Below, one piece after another: positions 21,628-34,002 of a stretch of DNA of 64,000 nucleotides. The position numbers and the translations under genes were made by a program. A model generated the notes under the pieces. It saw only the letters and a program-made list of their open reading frames with translations, made no database searches and was not told where the DNA came from. This stretch comes from Thermothelomyces thermophilus ATCC 42464 (lineage: Eukaryota; Ascomycota; Sordariomycetes; Sordariales; Chaetomiaceae), in NCBI RefSeq assembly GCF_000226095.1, contig NC_016478.1, positions 1,292,001-1,356,000 of the forward strand. Reading direction: 5' to 3'. The first letter of the stretch is position 1, and each line of letters opens with the position of its first letter.

Positions 21628-23600
21628 CGACATTATATTAAAACTATAGTAAAGAAGGCCTTACTAGAGATATTAAAATTAGTAAAAAGAAAAATATTCG
21701 TATTATAGTACTACGAACTAGTAGAGCAAATCTATAATACCGATTTAAGGCTAAAAGGGTATCTACTCTATATAATTAAAGGAAAATAAAAATAAAACAA
21801 AATTTCACTGCCCTAAAAACCCTATTAAAAGCTACTATAGGAGACAAACTCTAATTCTACTATATATTTGCCTAAAAATCGGGCTACCTTGCTCTTACTA
21901 CCTAGGGCTCTTACTATAAGCGTACCTAGTTTGGTAATAAACTTATGCTTAGCTATTTACTAAGCGATATAACCCTTATTAATAGGCTCTAAGCAAGGTA
22001 GTAATAAATGCCACTAGATTATAAGATTATATAGTACCTATATTATATTAGTAGATAATTAGGCAAACTAAAACACGACCGAACCTACTATACTAGTATT
22101 AAACTTAGGCTATAGGTTAGCGGCTATGATTATATACTCATAATCGGTTATAAACTTATTATATACTAGCTATTACTCTTATAAATATATTAGTATCCGT
22201 GCTAAATCATAAACGAAAATAAATAGGTTTCTATAGAAGTAATCTTCTTATTATTATTATTAATAAGGCCTATATTAGACCAGTAGTATTTCTTAACTAC
22301 CTTAAAAGTAACGGCTATATCGTTTATAAGCATAGTAATATAGTAATAATAGCGCTTATTAAGTATAAGCAAGTCCTTAGAGTCGGCTATATCTAGCTTT
22401 AAGGCCAAAATAACCTTATAGGCAGACTAAATAATAATTATAAGGTCGACTATATCACTAGTTATAACACCGGTAGCCTAAATGATCATTAATACCTAGG
22501 GAATCGCTCTTAAAATATATACTTACTAGGAGGTAGCTTGTCTAATAGCCCTAATAGTACCAAAAACACTTAAACAAGCTAGTAGTAAGAAACGTATACT
22601 AAATATCGAAGGGAACCTCGTTATTTGCCTTGACATCCTTAATAGCACTATATAAGCACTGTATATATAGTAGCGAATCGGCCGTACTAAGCTATTAGAT
22701 CTCTATAATATTACTATAGACATAAGAATAAAGATTTAAAAATTGAAAAATTAGATTATAGGTAGCTAAAGAGCGAACGATATAAGGAAGATAAGGTTAA
22801 AGATTGAAAGAAAATCGAAAGCAAAAGGCGGCCCTCCAAGAGAGTCAAATATTATTTCTGTCACTATGGTAGAGACCTTTCTAACGCTATAGTAACTATT
22901 AGATATATCTATAATAAAGCAAATCTTTAGACGAAAACACTCGAATGGTAACTATAACAATGGCGATATACGTACGAAAACAAAGGCGCCTAGCACCTAC
23001 CTAGTCTATACATAATCGTAAACAAAGCCGTAATAACAAAGTGCTAAAACAATAGCGATCTGCCACTACAAAATAGGCATCTAGGATAAAGCTATTCCGA
23101 CAGAGCCTACGGACCTATAGATAGGCCTACTAAGGGGGAAAGTAAGTTATTACAAACGTAAGCCGACTTGTGCCTATAGCTAGGCCGCGGCGGCTAGAAG
23201 GCCTACGCTAGGGCACTAATAGGTATGACCTTACTATAACAGGCATAATTAGGGTATAGCTAGGAAAAGGGGATAGCCGATCTATAGTATAAGATGTACC
23301 TATTAGCCTATAGATCCGAAAGGGAGGTTTTCTTCCCTAAGGATTAGTCTAAAAAACTACGATTTGAGAGGGATACGAACGAGTAGCCTGCCGGCCCTAG
23401 AACAATTGACTCCCCTTGCCCTTGTAATTAGTACGAACTTGCTTAGAAAGGCCTTTATGATAGTGCTACCTCTCTTGATAACTAGCTTAATGGTAGGCCG
23501 CCCTGACAAAAGTATAAACGTGTTAAAGCTTCTAAATCGTAAGTGTTCCTATTATCTCTGTTTGATTGGTTTTATACTAGTTTTATAGTTTTCTAGCGCT
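21628..23600. other. unidentified AT-rich decayed region
   Basis: Host sequence resumes after the LINE-1 TSD, and I cannot assign it. On the minus strand, about 22660-22200 keeps a long readable frame with RIP-type stops (MALKLDIADSKDLL, VTFKVVKKYYWSNIG). On the plus strand, about 22840-23390 keeps another (YYFCHYGRD, NKANLQTKTLEW, RSEREVFFPKDQ). Neither resembles RT, integrase or a transposase that I can name. They may be parts of family 2, of the copia element, or of an unrelated gene destroyed by RIP. Confidence 0.5.
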
Positions 23601-24290
23601 TTGCTAGTTATATTAAGATCGTTCGAGCTGACTAAATATAGCGACATTACTACTAGTGAGCTTTATAAGGTGCCCTATAGAATGTATATACGGTCGGCTC
23701 TAATAAAACATTCTTTTAGCAAATGTTATAATCATTCTAGCGCTAGCTCCTATTACTACCATTATACCTACAGTTCCTATAAGTATAAGGAAATATATAC
23801 TAATCGCCTATACGTCTAATAGCTCTTATAATACTTATACTAACTATAATGGTAGTCTTACTTCTTACGTTAGGTTAGTAAAGGATTTGACAAAGGCTTT
23901 ACTAGATAGAGCCAAGGCTTCTATAAGTCCCTAGATCCTAAACCTCTACCCCTAATATATAGACAAATCGCTAACAATTACGTATAGGATCTTAAGAAGT
24001 TATATATAGTTCTTTGGAGTGACCTAAAACGCGCTAGTATAGACGATGCGGAGGAGCACGAGCTCGATAAGGCTAAACTTACACGTTTTATAAAGATTGC
24101 CTGCTCTATATACGACATCTTCCACTAGTTAGGCAAGATCAAGGAGGCTTGTAATGCTTACGTTAGCACGTCTAATGACGCGTTAGGCGTTACGTCGTCA
24201 CCTGGCTAGGATAAAGGCAAGGGCAAGGCTATTAATCCTAGCGATAGCTAATAGTAGTAGATAGGGAGTATTAGGTGGTATTTTATTTGG
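23601..24290 (+). pseudogene. unrecognised degraded ORF
   Basis: One plus-strand frame can be followed for about 230 codons if TAG/TAA codons are read as mutated Gln or Trp. Visible parts are SALIKHSFSKCYNHSSAS, then GFYKSLDPKPLPLIYRQ, AEEHELDKAKLTRFIK and a low-complexity end (GQDKGKGKAINPSDS followed by four codons that would be Gln). It is acidic and helical in the middle with a charged, disordered end. I do not recognise the family. It lies immediately downstream of the copia RNase H on the opposite strand, so it could be host sequence next to that element or copia-linked. Confidence 0.4.
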
Positions 24291-24706
24291 CGAATCTAAC
24301 TTATTTTCTACCCCCTAGTTATATAAGCTTATAACTAATATCTTGAAGATTAAGGAGAGCCCTTTAGCGCTTAAAGGCTTATTAGCCAAGTTATTTAGTA
24401 AGCCTATTTACTAGTATCTAACTAGTTAGTAGATATATAGCTTTAAACGACCCTTTTACTACTTCCTAGTATAACTATATATTATAGATATCTATATACT
24501 ATAGGCAAGTATTAATATATTTGTTCTTAGCTATCACTAGTGAAATAGTTTGCTAATTATCGTAGTAGATGTTCTAGGGTTCCCCAAGCTTAAGATCTAT
24601 ATCCTTAAATAGCCTTTTAAGTGCTATAGCCTCTCTTACTATAAGGGAGAGCGTCAGAAGTTCTACTTTAGTGCTCGACATTATAATAGTATCCTAGCAC
24701 GACGCC
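24291..24706 (-). pseudogene. pol: Ty1/copia pol: RNase H end
   Basis: On the minus strand this reads as a copia-type RNase H: STKVELLTLSLIVREA, ALKRLFKDID, then YYDN and SLVIAKNKYINT (stops read through). These match the conserved block after RT in Ty1/copia polyproteins. It is the C-terminal continuation of the copia RT at 45644-47582, split by LINE-2, whose 15-bp TSD ends this piece. GGGGGTAGAAAA near the 3' end could be a polypurine tract, but no LTR is evident. Confidence 0.7.
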
Positions 24707-24989
24707 TTCTATATAATAGGGGAAAAAAGCTTCTCTTGCATCTTTGCAAATACCCTACCAAAACATACGAAACTACCATCGCTGGAAAGCTCTCGAAAAA
24801 CGCTATCTAACGGTACCACTCTCAACTACGCGCGAGCCGTTGCGGGTGTGCAACAGGCATCGCAGGCGTAGGAACCGGACCCGACCGCATTCCGACCGCA
24901 CCTCGCGCGCCCGTCAAAATCTTCACCGCACAGACCACCTAGCGCCCCCAAACGTCACGTCGATTTAAGGCCTAACGCCAAGCCACTAA

Positions 24990-26035
24990 GTGGGGAAGCC
25001 TATAGCTTCGAACCAATCAAAGGGAGGCCTACCGCAGGCCTACCCTGCCCCGGATATCAAGGAGCTAAGGGGTCTCGTCGCGTAACTAGTCGACCTCGTA
25101 CCGAGCCCTAAACGGGGCAAGGCATAGGACCTCGCCGACAGGCTCTTACAGGGCCTTACGACCACTATCATAGGCCCGGTTCCAAACCTATAGGAACTTG
25201 TGGCCGAGGACGTCAAAAAGGGGCTTGAAGAGGCCCTTAAGGCTACCCCCCGCCCTACCTAGGCGTAGGTGGCCGTAGGCTCGCAACAGGGGGTAACAGG
25301 CCCCTAGGGAGGCCTACCGTCGGCCAAGGCGGTACCGTTACGGGCCTCGCAGGAGGTCATAATACGGAATGTAAGCCTATAGGAGGACCTTAAAGCCCGA
25401 ACCCCGGCCGAGATAGTTTAAGCAGTTAATGGGGCTTCTAGCTGCCAGGGAGCCGTTGTGGCTAGGAAGCTCCTAAGCGGGGATATAGTAGTGGTCTTTA
25501 AGGACAAGGCTACTAAGGATTAGTATTCGGTTAATAAGCGATGGGTGGCTATAGCCTTCGGAGAGGAGGCTAGGGAGGTCGGTAGGGCCTATATGGTCCT
25601 GGCCAAAGGAGTCCGGAAGGAGGAGCTATAGGGGGTCAGCAAACAAGACTTCAAAGGGGCCGTAGGTCTACACTCGATCGAAACGGTCAAGTTCCGACTG
25701 CTAAAGAGCCCGTAGAGGAAGTAGGCTATGGTACTCCTAGGTCTATGGGACCTCGAAGAGGCCCAGAAGGCCTATAACGAGGGCGTAGTCTAGGATACCT
25801 AGGTACTAGACTGTAAGCCCTACTAGGATGCTCTAGAGCCAAGGTAGTGCTATAGGTATTAGAGCTTTGGCCATACCTAGCGGTACTACTAGCGGCCAGC
25901 CCGTTATAGCCGTTATAGCGTAAAGGCCTACAGGGAAGGGGGGAAGGCTAGGGAGGCCTAGTGCCCTACCTACTCTAACTAACTCTCTTATAGGTATACA
26001 GCCTATAGGGGCCCCTATATAGCCTAGTATAGGGG
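24990..26035 (+). pseudogene. LINE ORF1, first part (LINE-2)
   Basis: This encodes the nucleic-acid-binding ORF1 protein. A helical charged region (LKGLVA, KATKDQYSVNKRWVAIAFGEEA) is followed from about 25840 by CCHC-type zinc knuckles: CYRYQSFGHTQRYY (Cys partly now Tyr), then RPARYSRY and a further knuckle starting at YRYTAYRGP. Three knuckles are typical of Tad/Jockey-type ORF1. The frame may extend upstream to about 24744, but no ATG is visible, so the start is unresolved. Copy D1 interrupts it after the third knuckle begins; it resumes at 33654. Confidence 0.78.
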
Positions 26036-26487
26036 TGTGACAAACCTAACTTAGACTTCTTCTAAAAGGGTTTAGACGGAAGTAAATTAAGCAAGACAAG
26101 CGTACAGGTCGTCTAAGGGATTCGGTAAAGCCAAAGGGTTTACAATAACACTAGAGTTATCTCTCACAGTAGTTAGCGATGCTTGGTATAAGTACTGTGA
26201 TTGTAGGTTGCTATCACTAGTAAACTCCTAGAGTCCACTATAACGAGTGATTATTTACATGTATATATACTTCTGTCGGTTGCTTATAGTCCCCTTTTAG
26301 CCTGCCCTAGGATCGCCTTTGGTAGCTAGCTATCCTCTGCTATCCTTCCCTTTTGGCAATTGTTCGCCTGTGGTAGCCTGCGCTCCCTAGCGATCCCGTG
26401 TTAGCCTCGCTTTGTGCCCTTCTTAATTAGTGGCTTGTTTAGCCTGCTATGCCCTACCAGGTCGTAATATATAGTTAGCTCATAACA
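26036..26487 (-). repeat. 3' LTR of copy D1 (452 bp, U3 type D)
   Basis: Outer edge TGTGACAAAC, inner edge CATAACA (ancestral CGTGACA). The U3 type is shared with copy D2 (TGTCACGAGC start) and is unlike those of A, C/F and E. Confidence 0.9.
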
Positions 26488-26605
26488 CGATACCTCCTCT
26501 TTAGGGCTTTCGACCCGAAAGCTTCTTATAACTTATTTTAAATATTACTAATACCCCTTTTTTCCCCTATAGGTAATGTCTTTCTTTTGCTAGCTTCCTT
26601 CTGCT

Positions 26606-27265
26606 ATAGCTGATTATGTTCCTAGGAACCGTCGTGATCTTAAGCACGAATAATATACTATTACGATTAAGATTAAGCGAGAGGGTTATAAGGTTACTAT
26701 ACCTTACAAGCGTTATTAGAATGTAAAGCCGTAAAAGCATTATATAATAATAGAAGGTTTAAACAAGTGTTGGAACTATATTTGTATAGGTAAGAAGTAT
26801 AATAGCCTAAATGTTATAGATACCTATAGGTTCCTTATTACTTTTCTTTATAGTCCTAGGTTACTAACTGTCTTAGTCCTTTCGAATTTGTCAGAGTAGG
26901 AAAAGGTTTCGAAAGAGATTACTAAGACCGAGGCATTTCTTGCTTATACGCTAAGCCGTTTAAGTCGATTATATCGTTTGTAATAATCCATATACGATCG
27001 TAGTACCGAAGTTTTTCGTCGTAGCGTAGCTCGTCTAGAGGAGGAGGAAGAACTAGATACTCTTCTGCTGATATCGGAGATATAGACCCTCGTAGGTTAG
27101 GCTTAGGCGTTAGGTGCTTTTAATATGCTTGATTAGGAGTCGATCAGGTTAGATCCTGGTCCTAATTCTAGCAGGTTCCCCTCTTTTTCTATTAGGAAAT
27201 AGGCTTTAGAGCTAGTTCTTATAGCTAGTTAGGATTTTACTAGTAAAACTGCTCTAGTTTCTTAG
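26606..27265 (+). pseudogene. antisense zinc-cluster/coiled-coil ORF, type D (copy D1)
   Basis: It is a single frame of 220 codons from ATA (ancestral ATG; ADYVP follows) to the conserved VS-TAG end. The Cys region reads IPYKRY, KHY, KCWNYICIGKKY; with Tyr read as mutated Cys the spacing is CX2CX8CX8CX2CX6C. The downstream heptad-rich segment includes LSRLSRLYRL and STEVFRRSVARLEEEEELD, then an acidic and Ser-rich tail ending SKTALVS. The order of parts matches types A and C, but the sequence is very different. A possible in-frame 87-nt intron (26790-26876: GTAAGA start, TACTAAC then CTTAG end) would remove the sixth Cys; whether it is used is unknown. Confidence 0.68.
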
Positions 27266-30200
27266 GATAACTTAGGTTCTTAACTAGTTCTTATAAGTTA
27301 TCTTCTAATCTAAAATTAGACTATTTAACTAGGTATTACAGTTCTCTATTAATAATATATAAATCTAGGATTTCTTTAATATCTTATTCTTCCTCTTCGT
27401 CCTCTGCTTCGATATACGTAGCAACCTTGGCATTCTTCGGCGCTAGTTCGAGAAGTGAAATATAAAAAACATCTATCTATAGTCGTATAAATAATAGTAA
27501 TGACAGTTAGTAGTTAGATGTTAAGATTTATTCTTTGATAACGAAGGGTCCGACCTTCTTAAAGTCTAGCTTCGTGCTTGGTCGTTTGGTTTATAGGTTT
27601 TATATAATTAGATAGACTTTGTCTCCCCTCTCTAGGCAAGGTCCCTTAAGCCTATATTCGTCATAGTAGTTCTTTATTCTAGTTCTAACAAACTTAAGTT
27701 CCTTTTTAAGCTTCTTATATAGTATGTATATTTGTTCTACTTTGACTATTGCTCTTGGCACTATGACCTCTAGTCTTTGCCTAAGGTCTTCTTTATAACT
27801 ATAGTTCGCGAAGAACGGTGTGACTTTGGTCGTTTCTGTTAGTATTATATTATAAGTAAGTTATACTATTTGTAATAGCATGACCTAGTTGTCTTGCTAG
27901 TAGTTGACGTAAGAATGGAGATATTATTCGATAACTTGGTTTAGTCGCTCCGTTTGTCTGTTAGTCTATAGGTGGTATGCCGTTAATAGCTTGCTATTAA
28001 TGCCTAATCGTTATATTAACGCTTGCTAGAACTTCGATATAAACTTGGTATCTCTATTGATAATCTATTCCTATGGCTAAGCATATACTAATACGACTTG
28101 CTAATAGATCACGTCTACTAACTGTTCCGCTATCTAGGACTCCTTATAAGGAAAGAAGTATACCTATTTAGTTAGGCGGTCTACTATAGTAAGAATACTA
28201 TCGTAGATTACCCCTATAGCTATATCTTTAGATTCTAGTAGTTTTATAATAAAGTCTATTATAATTAAACTCTATAGTTTGTTAGCTATTAGCAGTGGCT
28301 AAAGTAGCCTATATGACTTATATCGTGCCGTTTTGCTTCGATTATGGATGTTATAGTTCCGTATAACTTTCTTAACTTATACCGTTAACTATGGAAAGTC
28401 GTAGTGTTTCTTGACTTATACGATAGTCTTCGTAACTCCTTTATATCCTTCGAGTTTCGACTTGTAGAGGTCTTAAATCATTTATAGCTATTAATCTTTG
28501 TCGTAGATATACGCTTTGTCTTAGTACTAGAGTTTCCTATCTTTTTCTTCCACTCCGTTAGGTATTATTAGCCTAGGTACTACTTGATACTATGTCTTAT
28601 TAATCCTTTCTTCTCGAAAGATTATATAATATTCTAGGAATAAGTCAAGTAGATTATCTTCTATAGGTATCTACATTTTGTAATATAGCGTTCTGTCTAT
28701 TTGTTCCTTGAATAATAGTAGTGTTATTTCTGTTTGTCCTTTTGTATAATCCGTTTGTCGGCTTAAGGCATCTGCTCGTACATTCTCTTTGCCTTTCTTA
28801 TAGTAGATCTTAAAATTAAATTCTATAAGGAATTCTGCCTATCGTATTTGTCATCTATTAAGCTCCTTTATCATTATAAAGTATCGTAAATTCTTATAAT
28901 CCGTATATACTTATACTAGTTTAATCGTACTACTAAGGTATAGTCGCTATTCCTTAAAAGCTTTAATAATTATAAGTAGTTCCTTGTTATGAATTAGATA
29001 ATTAAGACGTAGTCTATCGAGCTTCTTTAAAAAGAAGGCTATAGGATATAGCTTCCCTTATTCGTTTCGTTATCCTAACTATCCTCCGATAGCATAGTCT
29101 AAAGCGTCCGTTTCTACTTTAAATGGCTTCTTAGGGTCTAATAGCACTAGTACTAGATCTTTAGTAATAGCGTCACAGATCTACGTAAATACTTGCTCGT
29201 ATTGCTCTTTCTATTAGAATTTAGCGTTCTTCTTAGTAAGTTCATATAAAGGTTATATAATCGCTCCGAAGTTCCTAATAAACATCCGGTAGAAGTTTAC
29301 AAACCTAATGAAACTTCGTACTTCTATAACTAACGTCGGTCGTAGCCAATTCTTAATAGCTTTAACCTTCGAAGGTTCTATCTGAAGTTGTCCTAGGGAT
29401 ATTTCGTATCCTAAAAATACTGTCTTCCTAACATGGAATTTGCTCTTTTCCTTATTAACTAATAGCTTATACGCGTATAACGTATCTAGTACTACTCTTA
29501 TATGCTTCTAGTGTTTGTCTATCGTTTTAGAGAAGATAAGTATATTATCGAGATAACATACCGTAAATTTATTAAGAAAGGGTTAGATAGCTTAATCGAT
29601 TAGGGCTTAGAACGTTACTAGTATATTTATAAGTCTAAATAGCATGACAAGGTACTCGTAGTGGCTATAGGGTATCCTAAAGGCCGTTTTTTACTCGTTG
29701 CCTTCTTTAATCTATATATAGTTATAGGCCGATGGCAAGTTAAGACGCGTAAAATATTAGGCTCCTGCTAACTAATCTTAGAGCTGTAAGATTAGCGGTA
29801 ACGGGTATCGGTTTTTCACGGTCTATTCGTTAAGTTACTAATAATTAACATATAACCGTAGCTTTCTATCTTTCTTAGGCATAAATAGGATTAGGTAGCT
29901 TACTAGCGATATCGATAGGTAGATATATCCTCTTCGAAGATTTTCCTCTAAATATCGCTTAAGTTCTTCGTTTTATATCTAGCTCGTATAGTAAATCTTA
30001 AAGAACTTTAGTTATACTCTTTCCTTAAGCTTGATCTTATAATCCTATAGGCCATATTCTAGTAATCCTTCTAGATACTTTGGTTCGAATGCTAGGTATT
30101 CTTTATATTCCTTTAGTACTTCCCTAGTCTTATCTTATATCTCGGCTTTCTAATAGTATACGAACTTGGTTCTATCTATAGCAATACTAGCGATTTTTCC

Positions 30201-30886
30201 TATCTTAACCTACTACTCTAGTTATAGTGCTTTACATTTGTTAACGGAGAGAACAGCTATCGGCGGTTTAGCTCGTTCCTTCTATTATAACGTTGGTATC
30301 GTTATACCGCTTCTTCTAGAGTTCGTAATAGTCTGCCTGCTACTGTCCGTCTCTTATAGTAGATCCGTAGGATATGCCTTCCCCTGAGCATCGTCCGCTC
30401 GTAATCCTTGCGCGCTCCCTATCTTGCTAGTCAAATACGACTCTATTCGGGGTCGTAGGTAGCTACCATTCTTCTAGCTAATGTCTAGGTTATAATCTTT
30501 ATACTATAGTAATCCTAATATTATGTCTTTGTCGTTACCTATATCTACGATACTAAATACGACTATTATAGTTTTCCCTACTATAGTAATATCGATTGGT
30601 TTGGTTTCCCTATATACCTATTATATTAGAAATAGCCCTTTGACTATGCCATACTTCCGCTTCATTCTCTAAGGTATCCGTAGCTAATTTACAAGTGTCG
30701 GCAAAATTAGGTTTATCTCTGCTCTACTATCTACTAGTACAAGCATTTCATGCTATTTCTATTATGCTATTATCTATAATCGCTTGTCTTGTTACTATTG
30801 CCTAAAGATTGTAGCGATTTCCCATGTTTCTACCGGGAGGTCTTAATATAATGGTCTCTTATACTAGTTCCTCCTATACTACGCTA
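27219..30886 (-). pseudogene. pol: pol (copy D1)
   Basis: It is the same length (3668 bp) as pol of copies C, D2 and F. Protease site DSRA at 30731-30720; RT box YLDN at 29555-29544; integrase around 28500-27650; chromodomain about 27395-27240. Stops are frequent throughout. It ends at TAA 27221-27219, 46 bp past the antisense stop, as in copy D2. Confidence 0.9.
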
Positions 30887-33130
30887 CTACTTGCCGCTAT
30901 ATAGGTATTAATGGTTTTTAGGCCCTTTGGAGGGCCCTAACCCGTTTCCTAGGTTAGTACTAACCTCTTCGGTTATTTGGCTAATAGTAGCTTCGTCGAT
31001 CGTACTTATTTCTATAAGCTATTGAGTGCTAGTAGCTTCCTACCGTTAGGTCTGTTCTACTTTCTATCGTACGTGCTATAGCTTCATCTAAAGCTCCTAG
31101 ATCCGCGATTTCTTTTTATCTATATAGTAGAAGTAGTCGTTACTCTAGTACAAGTCCTATATGTCTTGTCCTATTCCGTAGTATCTAGGCTAGGCTCGTT
31201 TTAGTACTACTATAATACCTTCTAGATCGCGGGCTTCGATCTTCCAGAGCAATTCGGCTGCTCTATTTCCTATATTATAGACCTATTCTATAGGGCAGAG
31301 GCTTCTATCCTCATTTCCTTGTCAGGTCGGCTAGTGATTGTTTTCGAATTTGTCGCGAAAGTGGTATTGGCATTCGTATGACATATACTAGAACTAGGGC
31401 ACTTGTATATATACCTCGTGTTATAGGTATAGTTATATAGCGTTGCCTAGAAGGTATTAGAATTCTTTTCCAAATCCTTCCCACTATATATAGACCATAG
31501 GTACTCTAATGCTAAGGTAAGAGTATTTCTTCTAGTAGTTTTCCTACGTATATTCGTCTTTTCTACGGTTCACGCGTATAAACTAGTACTCTAGGTTCTA
31601 TACGTTATAGCTAAGTTACTAATTGTCAAAATACTCGGCGTAGCTATTAGGCCTATCGTATATCATAGGCTGTTCCCCTTTAATAGTTTCTATAATATAT
31701 CGGAGTTCCCTTATCTCGTCCCTTATCTTATTACTCTACTAAGTAAGTCGAATCAAACGTCTATCCTATTCACGTAGTTTTATATTAAGCTAGAAAACTT
31801 CGTTACGGTACTATTCGATTTATTTCTAGAGGAATAGAACATTAGGTCTAGGTCTTTTAATTCCTTAGGTATTAGTCGTCTACAATCTATCTTACCTCTA
31901 AGTAACTATAAAACCCTACTACCTTAAGGCTAGGAGAATCGAAATTGGTAGTATATATTCTCCTGCTATATCCTATTTAGCAAGACCTATTTCTAGGTCT
32001 ATAGTAACTAGTTCGGAGTATAGTGCTTGTTCGTCTTCACCGTCGCTATCGCGTCCAAGACTGTCTATGTCGCTATCCTTGTTTTTATAGCTTGTAGCTG
32101 CTACTTTAATAATATCCTTAGCGGTTTTATTAATAGCCGTAATTTCCTTTCTAGAGACTAGTTTCTAGTCTTTCTTTAGGTTTTAATATTCTTATTTGTA
32201 ATATCCTTTCTTTCTATAGTTATAGTAGATAACATTAGACTTATCTTTGGTCGTCTTCTTCTTATCTTACTTCTATACTACGTCTATATCTATAACTCTA
32301 GGATACGTCCTATACGAGATACTAATATATACTTGTTTTTTCTTGTCGTTAGCCCTAACCATAGTTCTATTTATCTAACTTCATTTCTACTACTCTTATA
32401 TATAGAGTTAATTATTAATCCTAATAGCCTATATAATATATTTATCTAGGGTCTTAAGCTAGTCATACTTATATAGCTTATCTTTAACCTTTTCCTTTAA
32501 GCCATTATAGAATAGTTATATTAATATCTTATTATTAAGCTAAGACTTAAGTATATCCTATCTAAACTATATAGCATAAGAGGCTATTAACTTAGTCTAT
32601 CAGAGATTAGCAAGTCTTTCTTATATATAAATCTTCTCGTCTTTATCATTAAAATCCTTTTAAAGCTCTTCTTCGAACTAGTCATAAGATTAAAAGACTA
32701 CCTATATAAACGTGTCTCGGTCGTCTTCGTCTTCCTTAGTAAGATAGTTATTCTATATAGGCTCGAACTATCTAAGTGCCTTGCCCTCTAGTCTTATAGC
32801 TATATAGAGGACTTTAGCTTTATCGTCTAGAAACTTATCGTCATTGAGCCGGAAGTAGGATCAGAGGTTTATTAGGAATCCTACAAGATCCTCCTTAGTT
32901 CCTCTATATTTACCAGGTAGTTCGATCTTAATATGGCTCGCTTTGGTGCCCTCGAGTACCTTGATTTTAGCGTAGGCCTCGTTAACTAGCTTCTACAAGT
33001 GCTTTTCGCCGTTCTCGAGTTCCTTAATCTGAGCTTAAGTAACCTTATCTCTCTAGTCTAACTCCTAGATCTGCTACTAGAGTTAACCAAGCTAGGTAAG
33101 TAGCTATTTGACCGTAACGTTAATAGCTAT
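30734..33130 (-). pseudogene. gag: gag, 799-codon frame (copy D1)
   Basis: The start is ATA (ancestral ATG). The knuckle at 32227-32186 has lost all three Cys and the His to Tyr. The Trp-rich region runs from about 32100 to 30930, with many TAG codons in place of Trp. It is exactly as long as in copies C, F and G, so the mutations are almost all substitutions. Confidence 0.85.
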
Positions 33131-33180
33131 ATCGATATCAAGGTCGAAATTACCTCCGTTTTAAGCTATAATAGAATAAA

Positions 33181-33196
33181 GGGAGTAATAGCAATA
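33181..33196 (-). other. primer-binding site, candidate self-primer (copy D1)
   Basis: On the minus strand it reads TATTGCTATTACTCCC. It is complementary, apart from RIP changes, to GTGATAGCAA of the R/U5 side of the LTR. Confidence 0.45.
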
Positions 33197-33648
33197 TGTA
33201 ATAAACCTAACTTAGACTTCTTCTAAAAGGGTTTAGACAGAGGTAAATTAAATAAGACAAGTATATAGATTATCTAAGGGATTTAGTAAAGCTAAAGGGT
33301 TTATAATAACATTAGAGTTATCTCTTACAATAGTTAGTAATACTTAGTATAAGTATTATAATTATAGGTTATTATTACTAGTAAACTCCTAAAGTCTATT
33401 ATAATAAGTGATTATTTATATATATATATACTTCTGTCGGTCGCTTATAGTCCCCTTTTAGCCTACCCTAGGATCGCCTTTAGTAGCTAGCTATCCTCTG
33501 CTATCTTTCCCTTTTGGTAATTGTTTGCCTGTGGTAGCCTACGCTCCCTAGTGATCCTGTATTAGCCTCGCTTCGTGCCCTTCTTGATTGGTGGCTCGTT
33601 TAGCCTGCTGCGCCCTACCGGGTCGCGGTATATGGTTGGCTCGTGATA
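33197..33648 (-). repeat. 5' LTR of copy D1 (452 bp)
   Basis: It is the same length as its 3' partner. The outer part (33430-33648) is unusually well preserved (GGTCGCGGTATATGGTTGGC), while the inner part is strongly RIP-mutated. Confidence 0.92.
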
Positions 33649-33653
33649 AGGGG

Positions 33654-34002
33654 CTGCCCGAAGAAAGTCGAGGCCTAGGAAAGGGCTAGGGAGGCTTACT
33701 AGTATAGACCTTGGACCTTCTAACTACCAGAGCAACCATACTAAAAGGTAGCCTTCGAGTTTAGCAGCTAGCTAGAGGATGACGACTACTACCAAACTAG
33801 GGCTAAACGCCCCTGTAGGAGGCCTACCCTAGCCTAATAGGCGGCTAGGAGTGCCTTGTTCGATGCCTAACAGACCTATATCTCCTTTCTATAGCCTGGA
33901 ACCCCCTACCTCTCGTAGCTAGCCGAGGGGGTAATGGCTATAGAGCCTACTACTACCACCGTGCCTTCGTCCTCTGCCCCGGCCACCTCAAATGTAAATT
34001 AA
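33654..34002 (+). pseudogene. LINE ORF1, last part (LINE-2)
   Basis: It resumes the ORF1 frame after copy D1 with CPKKVEAQERAREAYQY, then a Ser/Thr-rich end (EPTTTTVPSSSAPATSNVN), to TAA at 34000-34002. The ORF2 start ATG at 33992 lies inside it in another frame, an 11-nt overlap that would suit coupled re-initiation. The stop could be a mutated CAA, in which case ORF1 would run about 17 codons further, to TGA. Confidence 0.75.

Larger units (their letters stand above)
26036..33648 (-). mobile_element. full-length chromovirus copy D1 (7613 bp) in LINE-2 ORF1
   Basis: It has two 452-bp LTRs and the perfect TSD AGGGG (26031-26035 and 33649-33653). The ORF1 frame of LINE-2 reads straight across when the element and one TSD copy are removed. 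It belongs to the same LTR and antisense-ORF subfamily as copy D2 and is heavily RIP-mutated. Confidence 0.95.

Noticed and set aside
26580-27270. Possibility that the antisense ORFs are host genes captured between elements
   Set aside because: They lie inside full-length elements bounded by matching LTRs and TSDs, and recur at the same position in every copy.
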